A DNA stretch of 64,000 nucleotides from Variovorax paradoxus. Lineage in GTDB: Bacteria > Pseudomonadota > Gammaproteobacteria > Burkholderiales > Burkholderiaceae_C. Below, piece after piece: positions 35,233-42,971 of this stretch. Positions within the stretch are counted from its first letter, which is position 1. Every line of letters starts with the position of its first letter. The stretch spans positions 434,001 to 498,000 of the forward strand of contig NZ_JAGGNW010000011.1 in NCBI RefSeq assembly GCF_018614875.1, read 5' to 3'. The translations under genes were made by a program, and so were the position numbers. Below the pieces are notes generated by a model. It had not been told where the DNA came from. It searched no databases and saw only the letters and a list, made by a program, of their open reading frames with translations.

Positions 35233-36213
35233 TCAATCCACCGCGGCGCCCGATGCCTTGACGATGCGCGCCCACTTGGCGAGGTCGTCCCGCAGCAGCG
35301 CCGCGAACTGTTCAGGGGACGTCGGCGCCGCGATCTCGACGCCCTGCTGGTCGAGCTTGGCGCGCAGGTCTTTCGCGGCCAGCGCCTTGCGCGTCGCATC
35401 CTGCAGCGTGGTCAACACATCGGCCGGCACACCCGCGGGCGCGAACAGGCCGATCCAGAGCGTGCCGTTGTAGCCCGGCACGGCCTCGGCGATGGCCGGT
35501 ACGTCGGGCAGCACTGGCGAGCGCTTCTCGCCGCTCACGGCCAGTGCGCGCAGCTTGCCGGCCTTGATGTGCGAGAGCGCCGAAGGCAGGCTCGCGAACA
35601 CGATCGGCAGCTGCCCGCCGAGCACGTCGTTCAGCGCAGGCGCCACGCCCTTGTACGGCACGTGCTGCAGCGAGATGCCCGCCATGCTGTTGAGCATTTC
35701 GCCGAGCAGGTGGTTGAGCGTGCCGTTGCCGGCCGAGGCGTACTGGTAGTTGGCGCCCTTCTCCCGTGCGAGCTTCAGGAACTCGGCAAGGTTCTTCGCG
35801 GGGAATGATGGGTTGACCAGCAGCACGTTGGGCACCGCGCCGACCAGGCCCACGGGCTTGAAGTCCTTCACCGGATCGAAGCCGGGGTTCTTGTAGAGGG
35901 CCGGGTTGATGGCCTGGCTGCTGCTGATGGTCATGAGCAGCGTGTAGCCGTCCTTCGGGCCCTTGGCGACGAGCTGCGTGCCGATGTTGCCGCCCGCGCC
36001 CGGCCGGTTGTCGACCACCACGCTGGCGTTGTTCATCACCTCGCCGATTTTTTGCCCGACGAGGCGGCCGACGATGTCGTTGGTGCCGCCCGCGGCCTGC
36101 GGCACGACGAGCGTGATTGGGCGCGAGGGGTACGGCTGCGCGGCGGCCGGAACCGCAGTGCCGAGCGCTGCCGCCGCGAGGGAAAGAAGCGCCAGTGCGC
36201 GGAATTTCTTCAT
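35233..36213 (-). CDS. Bug/TctC-type periplasmic receptor
   Basis: A 326-residue receptor: signal peptide MKKFRALALLSLAAAALGTAVPAAA, then QPYPSRPITLVVPQAAGGTND, NRPGAGGNIGTQLV, PGFDPVKDFKPVG and LQHVPYKGVAPALNDVLGGQLP. It leads the five-gene operon and is divergent from the LysR gene at 36324. GGAGA lies about 8 bases before ATG 36213. No TctAB membrane genes are present. Confidence 0.92.
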   Translation of the reverse strand: MKKFRALALLSLAAAALGTAVPAAAQPYPSRPITLVVPQAAGGTNDIVGRLVGQKIGEVMNNASVVVDNRPGAGGNIGTQLVAKGPKDGYTLLMTISSSQAINPALYKNPGFDPVKDFKPVGLVGAVPNVLLVNPSFPAKNLAEFLKLAREKGANYQYASAGNGTLNHLLGEMLNSMAGISLQHVPYKGVAPALNDVLGGQLPIVFASLPSALSHIKAGKLRALAVSGEKRSPVLPDVPAIAEAVPGYNGTLWIGLFAPAGVPADVLTTLQDATRKALAAKDLRAKLDQQGVEIAAPTSPEQFAALLRDDLAKWARIVKASGAAVD

Positions 36214-36271
36214 TGTCTTTGTCTCCATGGCCGCATGGTGTTCCGCCATGGCAGTGCGCGCAATCTGCGAT

Positions 36272-36300
36272 TTCGGAACCCAGACTTCTGTATTTCCGAA
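36272..36300. promoter_or_regulatory. Inverted repeat in the LysR/operon spacer
   Basis: TTCGGAA (36272-36278) and TTCCGAA (36294-36300) form a perfect inverted pair with 15 bases between them, in the 110-base spacer of the divergent LysR gene and the carboxylate operon. The arrangement fits a LysR recognition site. It lies 24 bases before the LysR start. Confidence 0.5.
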
Positions 36301-36323
36301 GGCTCGGCGCCTAACATCGCCTC

Positions 36324-37235
36324 ATGCTTTTCGACCTGACCGACCTGCGCCTCTTCGTTGCCACGGCCGAGCTTGGCAACCTCACGCGCGCGGCCGAGCG
36401 GCAGCATCTGTCGCTTGCCGCAGCCAGTGCGCGCATCAAGGGGCTGGAGTCGCAAGCCGGCCTGCAACTGCTGCAGCGCGAAGCGCGCGGCGTGCGGCTG
36501 CTGCCGCCTGGGGAAGCCTTCCTGCACCACGCGCGCCTGGTGCTGCACCAGACGGAGCAGCTGCGCGCCGATCTGCTCGAATACGGCGGCGGGCTGCGCG
36601 GCCACCTACGTGTGTTCGCCAACACCACGGCGGTGACCGATTTCCTGCCCGAGATCCTGCCGGGCTTTCTTGCGCGCAATCCGCGCATCAACGTCGACCT
36701 TCAGGAAAAACCGAATGCTCAGATTCCGCGCGGCGTGCTCGACGGGCGCGCCGACATCGGCATCGTGGCGGGCCGCGTCGACACGCTGGGCCTGGAGGCG
36801 ATCCACTTCAGCACCGACCGGCTGGTGCTCGTCACCTCGCGCAAGCACCGCTTCGCGAAGCGCCGCAGGATTTCATTCGCCGAGACGCTCGACGAAGACG
36901 CCATCGGCATGCAGCAAGGCAGCACCTTGCAGACCTTTCTCGCGCAGATCACCGACAACCTCGGCAAGCGGCAGAAGCTGCGCATCCAGCTGGGCAGCTT
37001 CGACGCCATGTGCCGGATGATCGGCAGCGGGGTGGGCATTGGCGTGGTGCCGGAGTCGGCGGCGCGTCGCAACCAGGAAAGCATGCAGCTCGCGCTGATC
37101 GATCTCGACGATGCGTGGTGCGTGCGGGAGCGGTACCTGCTGGTGCGCGACCGGGCCGCCCTGCCCATCTACGCGCAGGCGCTGGTCGAGACGCTGTGCC
37201 AGCACTATGCCGCGCAGCAGGCCGCCATCGACTGA
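36324..37235 (+). CDS. LysR-family regulator of the carboxylate operon
   Basis: A 303-residue LysR protein: HTH in DLRLFVATAELGNLTRAAERQHLSLAAASARIKGLE and effector domain (LRVFANTTAVTDFLPEILPGFLARNPRINVDL). It is divergent from the receptor/hydratase/CoA-transferase/lyase operon, so it probably activates that operon when a substrate or CoA intermediate is present, as RipR does for itaconate genes in Pseudomonas. Confidence 0.9.
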   Translation: MLFDLTDLRLFVATAELGNLTRAAERQHLSLAAASARIKGLESQAGLQLLQREARGVRLLPPGEAFLHHARLVLHQTEQLRADLLEYGGGLRGHLRVFANTTAVTDFLPEILPGFLARNPRINVDLQEKPNAQIPRGVLDGRADIGIVAGRVDTLGLEAIHFSTDRLVLVTSRKHRFAKRRRISFAETLDEDAIGMQQGSTLQTFLAQITDNLGKRQKLRIQLGSFDAMCRMIGSGVGIGVVPESAARRNQESMQLALIDLDDAWCVRERYLLVRDRAALPIYAQALVETLCQHYAAQQAAID

Positions 37236-37546
37236 ATGCAAACAAGGACTTGCAGGCGAATTGCGAAGAAGTCGATGCCATCCCCATTTTCCGTGGACAA
37301 CTTTGGGGATAACTGATGTGCTTCCTTGTAAAGGCGTTTCAAGTCGTTGTTTTACAAAGGAAATAATCATTTTGCTCAAAATTTGAGCGGTGAACAAAGT
37401 GGCACGTGTGTTCGGGGGGAGTGTCGACCGCCAACATGTCGGCCAAGAGTCGGGCCTTTGTTGATGTCGTGCTTGCGAGCTTTCAGAGTCGCCGCGGCAC
37501 GAGTGCGGAAAAACCGGGCTGATGAGCCAGCGGCAACCTCGGCCTT
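37236..37546. other. 311-base convergent spacer with two palindromes
   Basis: The stretch between two convergent LysR genes is less GC-rich than the rest. GCTCAAA-A-TTTGAGC at 37374-37388 is a perfect 15-base palindrome, and TTGTAAA (37326-37332) is complementary to TTTACAA (37351-37357). No ORF with a Shine-Dalgarno signal is visible. It may act as a bidirectional transcription end or be a remnant boundary. Confidence 0.5.
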
Positions 37547-38470
37547 TCACCAAGGTCCGAGAACAGAGTCGCCTTCTGCCCGGTACGGCTCGAACGAGGC
37601 CAACAGAAAATCGATCAGCGCCCGCGTCTTGGCGGCGAGATTGCTCTTGCTTTGAAATACCAGGAAAACATCGGCTGGCGGCAGATGCCATTCGGGCAGG
37701 ATGAGTCGCAGTGCGCCTTCGCGCAGGAAGGGCGCAGCCTCCCACTGGGAGCGCATCAGGATGCCGTGGCCGGCGATCGCCCAGGTGGTCGCCGATTCGC
37801 CGTCGTTGGTGGAAAGCGGCCCGCGTACCTTCACCGTCTCCCTGCGGGTCCCGTTCGCGAAATGCCACGTGCCGAATGTCTCGTCGCTCTCGCGGATGAA
37901 GATGCATTGGTGCTTGGTGAGTTCGAGCGGCGACACCGGTTCACCCGCATCGGCGAGATAGGAAGGCGCGGCGCAGAGGATGCGACGGTTCAAAGCCAAG
38001 CGGCGCGCCGCGAGACGCGCATCGGGCAGTTCGCCGAAACGGACCACGACGTCGAACCCTTGCTCGACGAGATTCACGGGCTTGTCCGAGAGATGCAACT
38101 GGACGTCGACCTGCGGGTATTGGCGAGCGAAGGCCGACAAGGCCGGCACGATCAAGCGCCTTCCGAATCCCAGCGTTGCGCTCAAGCGCAGGACGCCCTT
38201 GGGGGTGGCGCGGCTTCCCCCCACGGTGCGCTCCAGGGCGTCGAGTTCGTCCAGCAGCCGAGCACCGTCGACCAAGTAGGTTTCACCCTCGGCGGTGAGG
38301 CTGACGCGTCGGGTTGTGCGGTTCAGCAGCCGAACGCCGAGCCGGCGTTCCAGGCCCGCCAGCCTCTTGCTGACGGCGGGCGGGGTCACGCCCAGCTCTT
38401 GAGCCGCGGCTGCCAAGCTCGGCTTGGTTGCCACCATCGAGAAAAAAGCAAGATCCGAAAAGCCGTCCAT
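37547..38470 (-). CDS. LysR-family regulator of the LeuCD-like unit
   Basis: A 307-residue LysR protein of the group with CrgA/DmlR-type sequence: HTH MDGFSDLAFFSMVATKPSLAAAAQELGVTPPAVSKRLAGLERR and effector region (GVLRLSATLGFGRRLIVPALSAFARQYPQVDVQLHL). The ATG 38470 has GGAG 8 bases upstream. It is divergent from the Bug receptor at 38565 and the LysR box at 38527 lies between them. Confidence 0.92.
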   Translation of the reverse strand: MDGFSDLAFFSMVATKPSLAAAAQELGVTPPAVSKRLAGLERRLGVRLLNRTTRRVSLTAEGETYLVDGARLLDELDALERTVGGSRATPKGVLRLSATLGFGRRLIVPALSAFARQYPQVDVQLHLSDKPVNLVEQGFDVVVRFGELPDARLAARRLALNRRILCAAPSYLADAGEPVSPLELTKHQCIFIRESDETFGTWHFANGTRRETVKVRGPLSTNDGESATTWAIAGHGILMRSQWEAAPFLREGALRLILPEWHLPPADVFLVFQSKSNLAAKTRALIDFLLASFEPYRAEGDSVLGPW

Positions 38471-38526
38471 TGATAACTCCAAGTACCGAAAGAATTGAAA
38501 CTGGATGCATTGAGTTCTTCTGGGTC

Positions 38527-38545
38527 ATGGATAGCATACATCCAT
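38527..38545. promoter_or_regulatory. LysR-type T-N11-A box
   Basis: ATGGAT-AGCATAC-ATCCAT is a perfect 6-base inverted repeat with 7-base spacer and meets the T-N11-A rule (T38528, A38540). It lies 20 bases before the start codon of the Bug receptor gene, near its likely promoter. Confidence 0.6.
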
Positions 38546-38564
38546 CAACTAAGGAGACAACCCG

Positions 38565-39530
38565 ATGAAAAGACGTCCCGCACTCGCTGCACTGGCCCTC
38601 GCGCTCTTGGTCGCTGGCACCGCCTCGGCACAAGACTTTCCTGCCCGTCCCATCAAGCTGATCGTTCCCTACGCCCCAGGCGGAAGCGCGGACATCGCGG
38701 CCCGGCTGGTGACCGATGAGTGGGCCAAGGCCCTGGGCGGCACCATGGTGGTGGACAACCGCGCGGGAGCCGGCGGCAATCTGGGCGTCGACGCAGTGGC
38801 GAAGTCGGCGCCGGATGGCTACACCATCGGCCTGCAAACCGTCTCGCTCGCGATCAATCCTGCCTTGACCCCGAAGATGCCGTACGACACGCTGAAGGAC
38901 CTGGCACCCATCGGGATGGTTGCCAGTTCGCAGCACGTGCTGGTGGTCACCAACAGCCTGCCTGCCAAGGATGTCAAATCCCTGATCGCGTTGCTCAAGG
39001 CCGAACCCGGAAAGCACAACTACGGATCGGCCGGTTCGGGCAGCACCTTCCATATCGCTGCGGAACTGTTCAAGGCGAACGCGGAAGTGCCCATCGTGCA
39101 CATTCCGTATCGCGGCGGTGGCCCGGCTCTCGTCGACACCATCGGCGGCCAGGTCAGCCTGAGCTTTCCGGTGATCTCGGCGGCGGTGCCCCAGGTCCAG
39201 GGTGGCAAGCTGCGCGCGCTCGGCGTCACGGGCTCGAAGCGTTCGCTGCTGCTGCCCAACGTACCGACCATCGCCGAAGCCGGCCTGCCGAACTACAACT
39301 TCGAAACCTGGTTCATGGTGTTCGCGCCCGCAGCGACGCCGAAGCCGGTGATCGACAAGCTCAACGCCGCGCTCAACCAGGCGCTGGCCTCGCCCGCGGT
39401 CGTGGCTCGCATGACCAAGGAAGGCTTCGACCCCATTCCATCGACCCCCGCCCAGGCGCGCGCCCGTCTCGAAAAGGAACTGCCTCAGTGGGCCAAGCTC
39501 GTCAAGGAACGCGGCATCAAGGCCGACTGA
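38565..39530 (+). CDS. Bug/TctC-type periplasmic receptor
   Basis: A 321-residue receptor with signal peptide MKRRPALAALALALLVAGTASA and the signatures QDFPARPIKLIVPYAPGGSAD, NRAGAGGNLGVDAV, MPYDTLKDLAPIG and VHIPYRGGGPALVDTIGGQVS. AAGGAG lies about 9 bases before the ATG. The LeuC-like gene starts 22 bases after its stop, so substrate uptake and isomerisation are probably encoded as one unit. Confidence 0.92.
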   Translation: MKRRPALAALALALLVAGTASAQDFPARPIKLIVPYAPGGSADIAARLVTDEWAKALGGTMVVDNRAGAGGNLGVDAVAKSAPDGYTIGLQTVSLAINPALTPKMPYDTLKDLAPIGMVASSQHVLVVTNSLPAKDVKSLIALLKAEPGKHNYGSAGSGSTFHIAAELFKANAEVPIVHIPYRGGGPALVDTIGGQVSLSFPVISAAVPQVQGGKLRALGVTGSKRSLLLPNVPTIAEAGLPNYNFETWFMVFAPAATPKPVIDKLNAALNQALASPAVVARMTKEGFDPIPSTPAQARARLEKELPQWAKLVKERGIKAD

Positions 39531-39552
39531 GTCGCCCCCGACAAAAGTCCGT

Positions 39553-40980
39553 ATGCCCCCCCGTACCCTCTACCAAAAGCTCGTCGAATCGCACACCGCT
39601 GCGGTGCTCGACGAACAGAACGTGCTGCTGTTCTGCGACCTGCACCTGATGAACGAATACACCAGCCCGCAAGCGTTTGCCGGGCTGCACGAGCAGCACC
39701 GCGATGTGCTCATGCCAGGGCAGAACGTCGCCGTGGTCAGCCACGTGATCCCGACAGGTCCGCCGAACTCGGCCAAGCTGCGGATCATCAGCCAACCGGC
39801 TCCAGCCTTGCAGGCGAGCAACCTGCGCCGGAACTGTGAGCGCCACGACATTCCATTGTTCGACACCAACGATGCGCTGCAGGGCATCGAGCACGTGATC
39901 GCTCCCGAGCACGGCATGATCCGGCCCGGCATGGTGGTGATCTGCGGCGACAGCCACACCACCACCTACGGTGCCCTGGGGGCCTTGGGTTTCGGCATCG
40001 GCACTTCCGAGGTCGAGCACGTGCTCGCGACGCAAACCTTGGTCTATCGCCTGGCCAAGAACATGCGCATCCGTGTCGATGGCACTTTGCCGCTGGGCAC
40101 CACCTCCAAGGATTTGATCCTCATGATCATCGGCCACATCGGCGCCCAGGGCGCACGTGGCTACGTCGTCGAGTATTGCGGCAGTGCCATCGAGGCGCTG
40201 TCGGTCGAAGCCCGTTTCACGCTCTGCAACATGACGGTGGAAGCAGGATCGCGCGGGGCCTTGATCGCCCCTGACGCCGTGGCGATCGACTACGTACTCG
40301 CGCGGACTCCGGACATCGCGGGCTCCGTGCTCGCCGGCGCTTTGGCGTTCTGGAAGACGCTCAAGAGCGACCCCGACGCGACCTTCGATGAGGAGCATCG
40401 CTTCGACGCCAGCGCAGTCGCACCCCATGTCACCTGGGGCACGAGCCCGGACCAGGTGATCGCGATCGACGGTCGCATCCCGGTGCCCGAGCGGCAACCC
40501 GAAGGCCCGCTGCGTCGCAGCACGGAACAGGCACTGCGGTACACCCATCTGGCCGCCGGCGCCGAACTGGCCGGCACGCCGATCCAGCACGTGTTCATCG
40601 GCTCTTGCACCAATGCACGCATCGAGGATCTGCGCGCCGCCGCCGCCGTGGTGCGCGGACGGCAGGTCGCCAAGGGCGTGCGAGCGATGGTTGTTCCAGG
40701 CTCGGGCGCCGTCAAGGTTCAGGCCGAGGCCGAGGGCTTGTCGAACCTGTTCATCGACGCCGGCTTCGAGTGGCGCGAGCCTGGCTGCTCGATGTGCCTG
40801 GCGATGAACGGAGACATCCTGGAGAACGGCGTGCGTTGCGCCTCCACGACCAATCGCAATTTCGAGGGCCGCCAGGGACGTGGCGCCATCACTCACTTGA
40901 TGAGCCCGGCCATGGCGGCGGCTGCCGCCGTCACGGGGGTGATCACCGATGTCCGCCAACTGGAGCAACAACATGTCTGA
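39553..40980 (+). CDS. LeuC-like aconitase-family dehydratase, large subunit
   Basis: A 475-residue iron-sulfur enzyme of the aconitase/isopropylmalate-isomerase family. The [4Fe-4S] ligands are Cys352 (FIGSCTNARIEDL), Cys412 and Cys415 (GCSMC), in the C-x59-C-x2-C spacing. Compared with biosynthetic LeuC the segment normally read MDHNxST is VSHVIPTG, so the Asp and Asn are replaced. No leuB or leuA is near. The gene follows a Bug receptor, and its stop overlaps the LeuD-like gene by 8 bases. A catabolic substrate such as citramalate/citraconate or another 2-substituted malate is a reasonable guess; isopropylmalate is the alternative. Confidence 0.88.
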   Translation: MPPRTLYQKLVESHTAAVLDEQNVLLFCDLHLMNEYTSPQAFAGLHEQHRDVLMPGQNVAVVSHVIPTGPPNSAKLRIISQPAPALQASNLRRNCERHDIPLFDTNDALQGIEHVIAPEHGMIRPGMVVICGDSHTTTYGALGALGFGIGTSEVEHVLATQTLVYRLAKNMRIRVDGTLPLGTTSKDLILMIIGHIGAQGARGYVVEYCGSAIEALSVEARFTLCNMTVEAGSRGALIAPDAVAIDYVLARTPDIAGSVLAGALAFWKTLKSDPDATFDEEHRFDASAVAPHVTWGTSPDQVIAIDGRIPVPERQPEGPLRRSTEQALRYTHLAAGAELAGTPIQHVFIGSCTNARIEDLRAAAAVVRGRQVAKGVRAMVVPGSGAVKVQAEAEGLSNLFIDAGFEWREPGCSMCLAMNGDILENGVRCASTTNRNFEGRQGRGAITHLMSPAMAAAAAVTGVITDVRQLEQQHV

Positions 40981-41665
40981 TCACACCCTCATCGAAGGCC
41001 AGGCGGCTGCGATTCGCATCGAGAACCTCGACACCGACCAGATCATGCCGAAGCAGTTCCTGCACGGCATCGACAAGTCGGGCCTCGCCGAAGGCTTGCT
41101 CTATGACTTGCGCTTTGATCCGCAAGGGAATGCCCGGCCCGATTTCGTCCTCAATCGCCCCGACTACGCGAAGACGCGGGTGCTGGTGGCCGGTGCGAAC
41201 TTCGGCTGCGGCTCGAGCCGCGAGCACGCGGTGTGGGGACTGCAGCAATTCGGGATCCAGGCTGTGATCGCGTCGAGCTTCGCCGAGATCTTCTACTCCA
41301 ATGCCATGAACAACCGCCTGCTGTTGGTCATGCTGCCGGAGGAGCAGGTGGCCGCCCTTGTGCGCGATGCGGAGGACCCAACGACGGGTCGCGTTCAGAT
41401 CGACGTCAACACCATGCGCGTGAAAAGCGCCAGCGTCGATGCGCCGTTCACGCTGTCACCTCGGCATCGGAAGATGTTTCTCGAAGGCCTCGACGTGATC
41501 GGTCTTTCGCTGACCTACCGCGACCAGATCAACGCTTTCGCCGAACGCCATTGGGCACAGCATCCGTGGATGAAGGATGTGGCGCGCACCGTGCGAGACC
41601 GTCTGAATCGGACCCGGGTCAACGCGCTTCGCGGCGGGGCCGACGCGCCGCAGGCCGGGGGCTAG
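40973..41665 (+). CDS. LeuD-like small subunit of the aconitase-family dehydratase
   Basis: A 230-residue swivelling-domain subunit: IENLDTDQIMPKQFLHGID, VLVAGANFGCGSSREHAVWGLQQFGIQAVIASSFAEIF and NRLLLVMLPEEQ. GGAG lies 8 bases before ATG 40973, which overlaps the large-subunit stop. Longer than a minimal LeuD, with a C-terminal tail from about residue 190. It forms the active enzyme with the large subunit. Confidence 0.9.
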   Translation: MSDHTLIEGQAAAIRIENLDTDQIMPKQFLHGIDKSGLAEGLLYDLRFDPQGNARPDFVLNRPDYAKTRVLVAGANFGCGSSREHAVWGLQQFGIQAVIASSFAEIFYSNAMNNRLLLVMLPEEQVAALVRDAEDPTTGRVQIDVNTMRVKSASVDAPFTLSPRHRKMFLEGLDVIGLSLTYRDQINAFAERHWAQHPWMKDVARTVRDRLNRTRVNALRGGADAPQAGG

Positions 41666-41732
41666 GTACCCCGTCGGCGGGATCGCGCACCGAACAGCGC
41701 CCTCGAAAGAGAAGCGCGTCCGGAAGCTGAAC

Positions 41733-42911
41733 CTATCGCTCGATCGTCAGCGCCACGCCCATGCCGCCGCCGATGCACAGCGACGCAATGCCCTTCTTCG
41801 CGTTCTGGCGCTGCATTTCATGCAGCAGCGTCACCAGGATGCGGCAGCCCGACGCGCCGATCGGGTGGCCGATGGCAATGGCGCCGCCGTTCACGTTGAC
41901 CTTGTTCACGTCCCAGCCCATTTCGCGGTTCACCGCGCAGGCCTGCGCGGCAAAGGCTTCGTTGATCTCGAGCAGATCGAGGTCGGCGGCCTTCCAGCCG
42001 GCGCGCTGCAGCGCCTTGGTCGATGCAGGCACCGGGCCCATGCCCATGATGGCCGGGTCGAGGCCGGCGGTGGCGTAGCTCGCGATGCGGCCCAGCGGCT
42101 TGAGGCCGAGCGCGGCGGCCTTCTTGGCCGTCATCACCATCACGGCGGCGGCGCCGTCGTTCAGGCCAGAGGCATTGCCCGCGGTCACGCCGCCGGCCTT
42201 GTCGAACGCCGGACGCAGGCCGCCCAGGCCTTCGGCGCTGGTCTTGCGGTTGATGAACTCGTCCTTGTCGAAGACGATGGGGTCGCCCTTCTTCTGCGCG
42301 ATGCTCACCGGCACGATCTCGTCCTTGAACTTGCCGGCGTCCTGCGCGGCCGCGGCCTTGGTCTGGCTGCCGAGCGCGAGTTCGTCCTGCGCGGCGCGGT
42401 CGATGCCGTACTTCTTGGCCACGTTCTCGGCCGTGATGCCCATGTGGTACTGGTTGTAGACGTCCCACAGGCCGTCCACGATCATGGTGTCGACCAGCTT
42501 CCAGTCGCCCATGCGCTGGCCGTTGCGGGAGTTGGGCAGCACGTGCGGCGCCATGCTCATGTTCTCCTGTCCGCCGGCAATCACGATCTCGCTGTCGCCC
42601 GTGGCCACGGCCTGCGCCGCGAGCATGACGGCCTTCAGGCCCGAGCCGCAGACGGCGTTGATGGTGAGCGCCGGGGTTTCCTTGGCGCCGCCGCTCTTGA
42701 GCCACGCTTGGCGCGCGGGGTTCTGGCCCGCGCCGGCTGCGAGCACCTGGCCCATGATGGCCTCGCCGACCTGGTCGACCGTGAGATTGGCGCGCGCAAT
42801 CACTTCCTTGATCACGAGGGCGCCCAGCTCGGTGGCCGCGATGCCGGCGAGCGAGCCGCCGAACTTGCCGACCGCCGTGCGTGCAGCCGAAACGATGACG
42901 ATGTCTTCCAT
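41733..42911 (-). CDS. phaA: Acetyl-CoA acetyltransferase PhaA
   Basis: A 392-residue thiolase. The acyl-accepting cysteine is Cys88 (TINAVCGSGLKAV), and the C-terminal His and Cys are in GGAIAIGHPIGASG and ASLCIGGGMGVAL. It condenses two acetyl-CoA to acetoacetyl-CoA. It lies 60 bases downstream of phaC on the same strand, as in the phaCA part of phaCAB operons. Confidence 0.95.
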   Translation of the reverse strand: MEDIVIVSAARTAVGKFGGSLAGIAATELGALVIKEVIARANLTVDQVGEAIMGQVLAAGAGQNPARQAWLKSGGAKETPALTINAVCGSGLKAVMLAAQAVATGDSEIVIAGGQENMSMAPHVLPNSRNGQRMGDWKLVDTMIVDGLWDVYNQYHMGITAENVAKKYGIDRAAQDELALGSQTKAAAAQDAGKFKDEIVPVSIAQKKGDPIVFDKDEFINRKTSAEGLGGLRPAFDKAGGVTAGNASGLNDGAAAVMVMTAKKAAALGLKPLGRIASYATAGLDPAIMGMGPVPASTKALQRAGWKAADLDLLEINEAFAAQACAVNREMGWDVNKVNVNGGAIAIGHPIGASGCRILVTLLHEMQRQNAKKGIASLCIGGGMGVALTIER

Positions 42912-42971
42912 GAGGTTCTCCGTTGAAGTGATTTGAGGTGGTGCGGGTAATTTGTGTGCGCGTGCCGGGGA

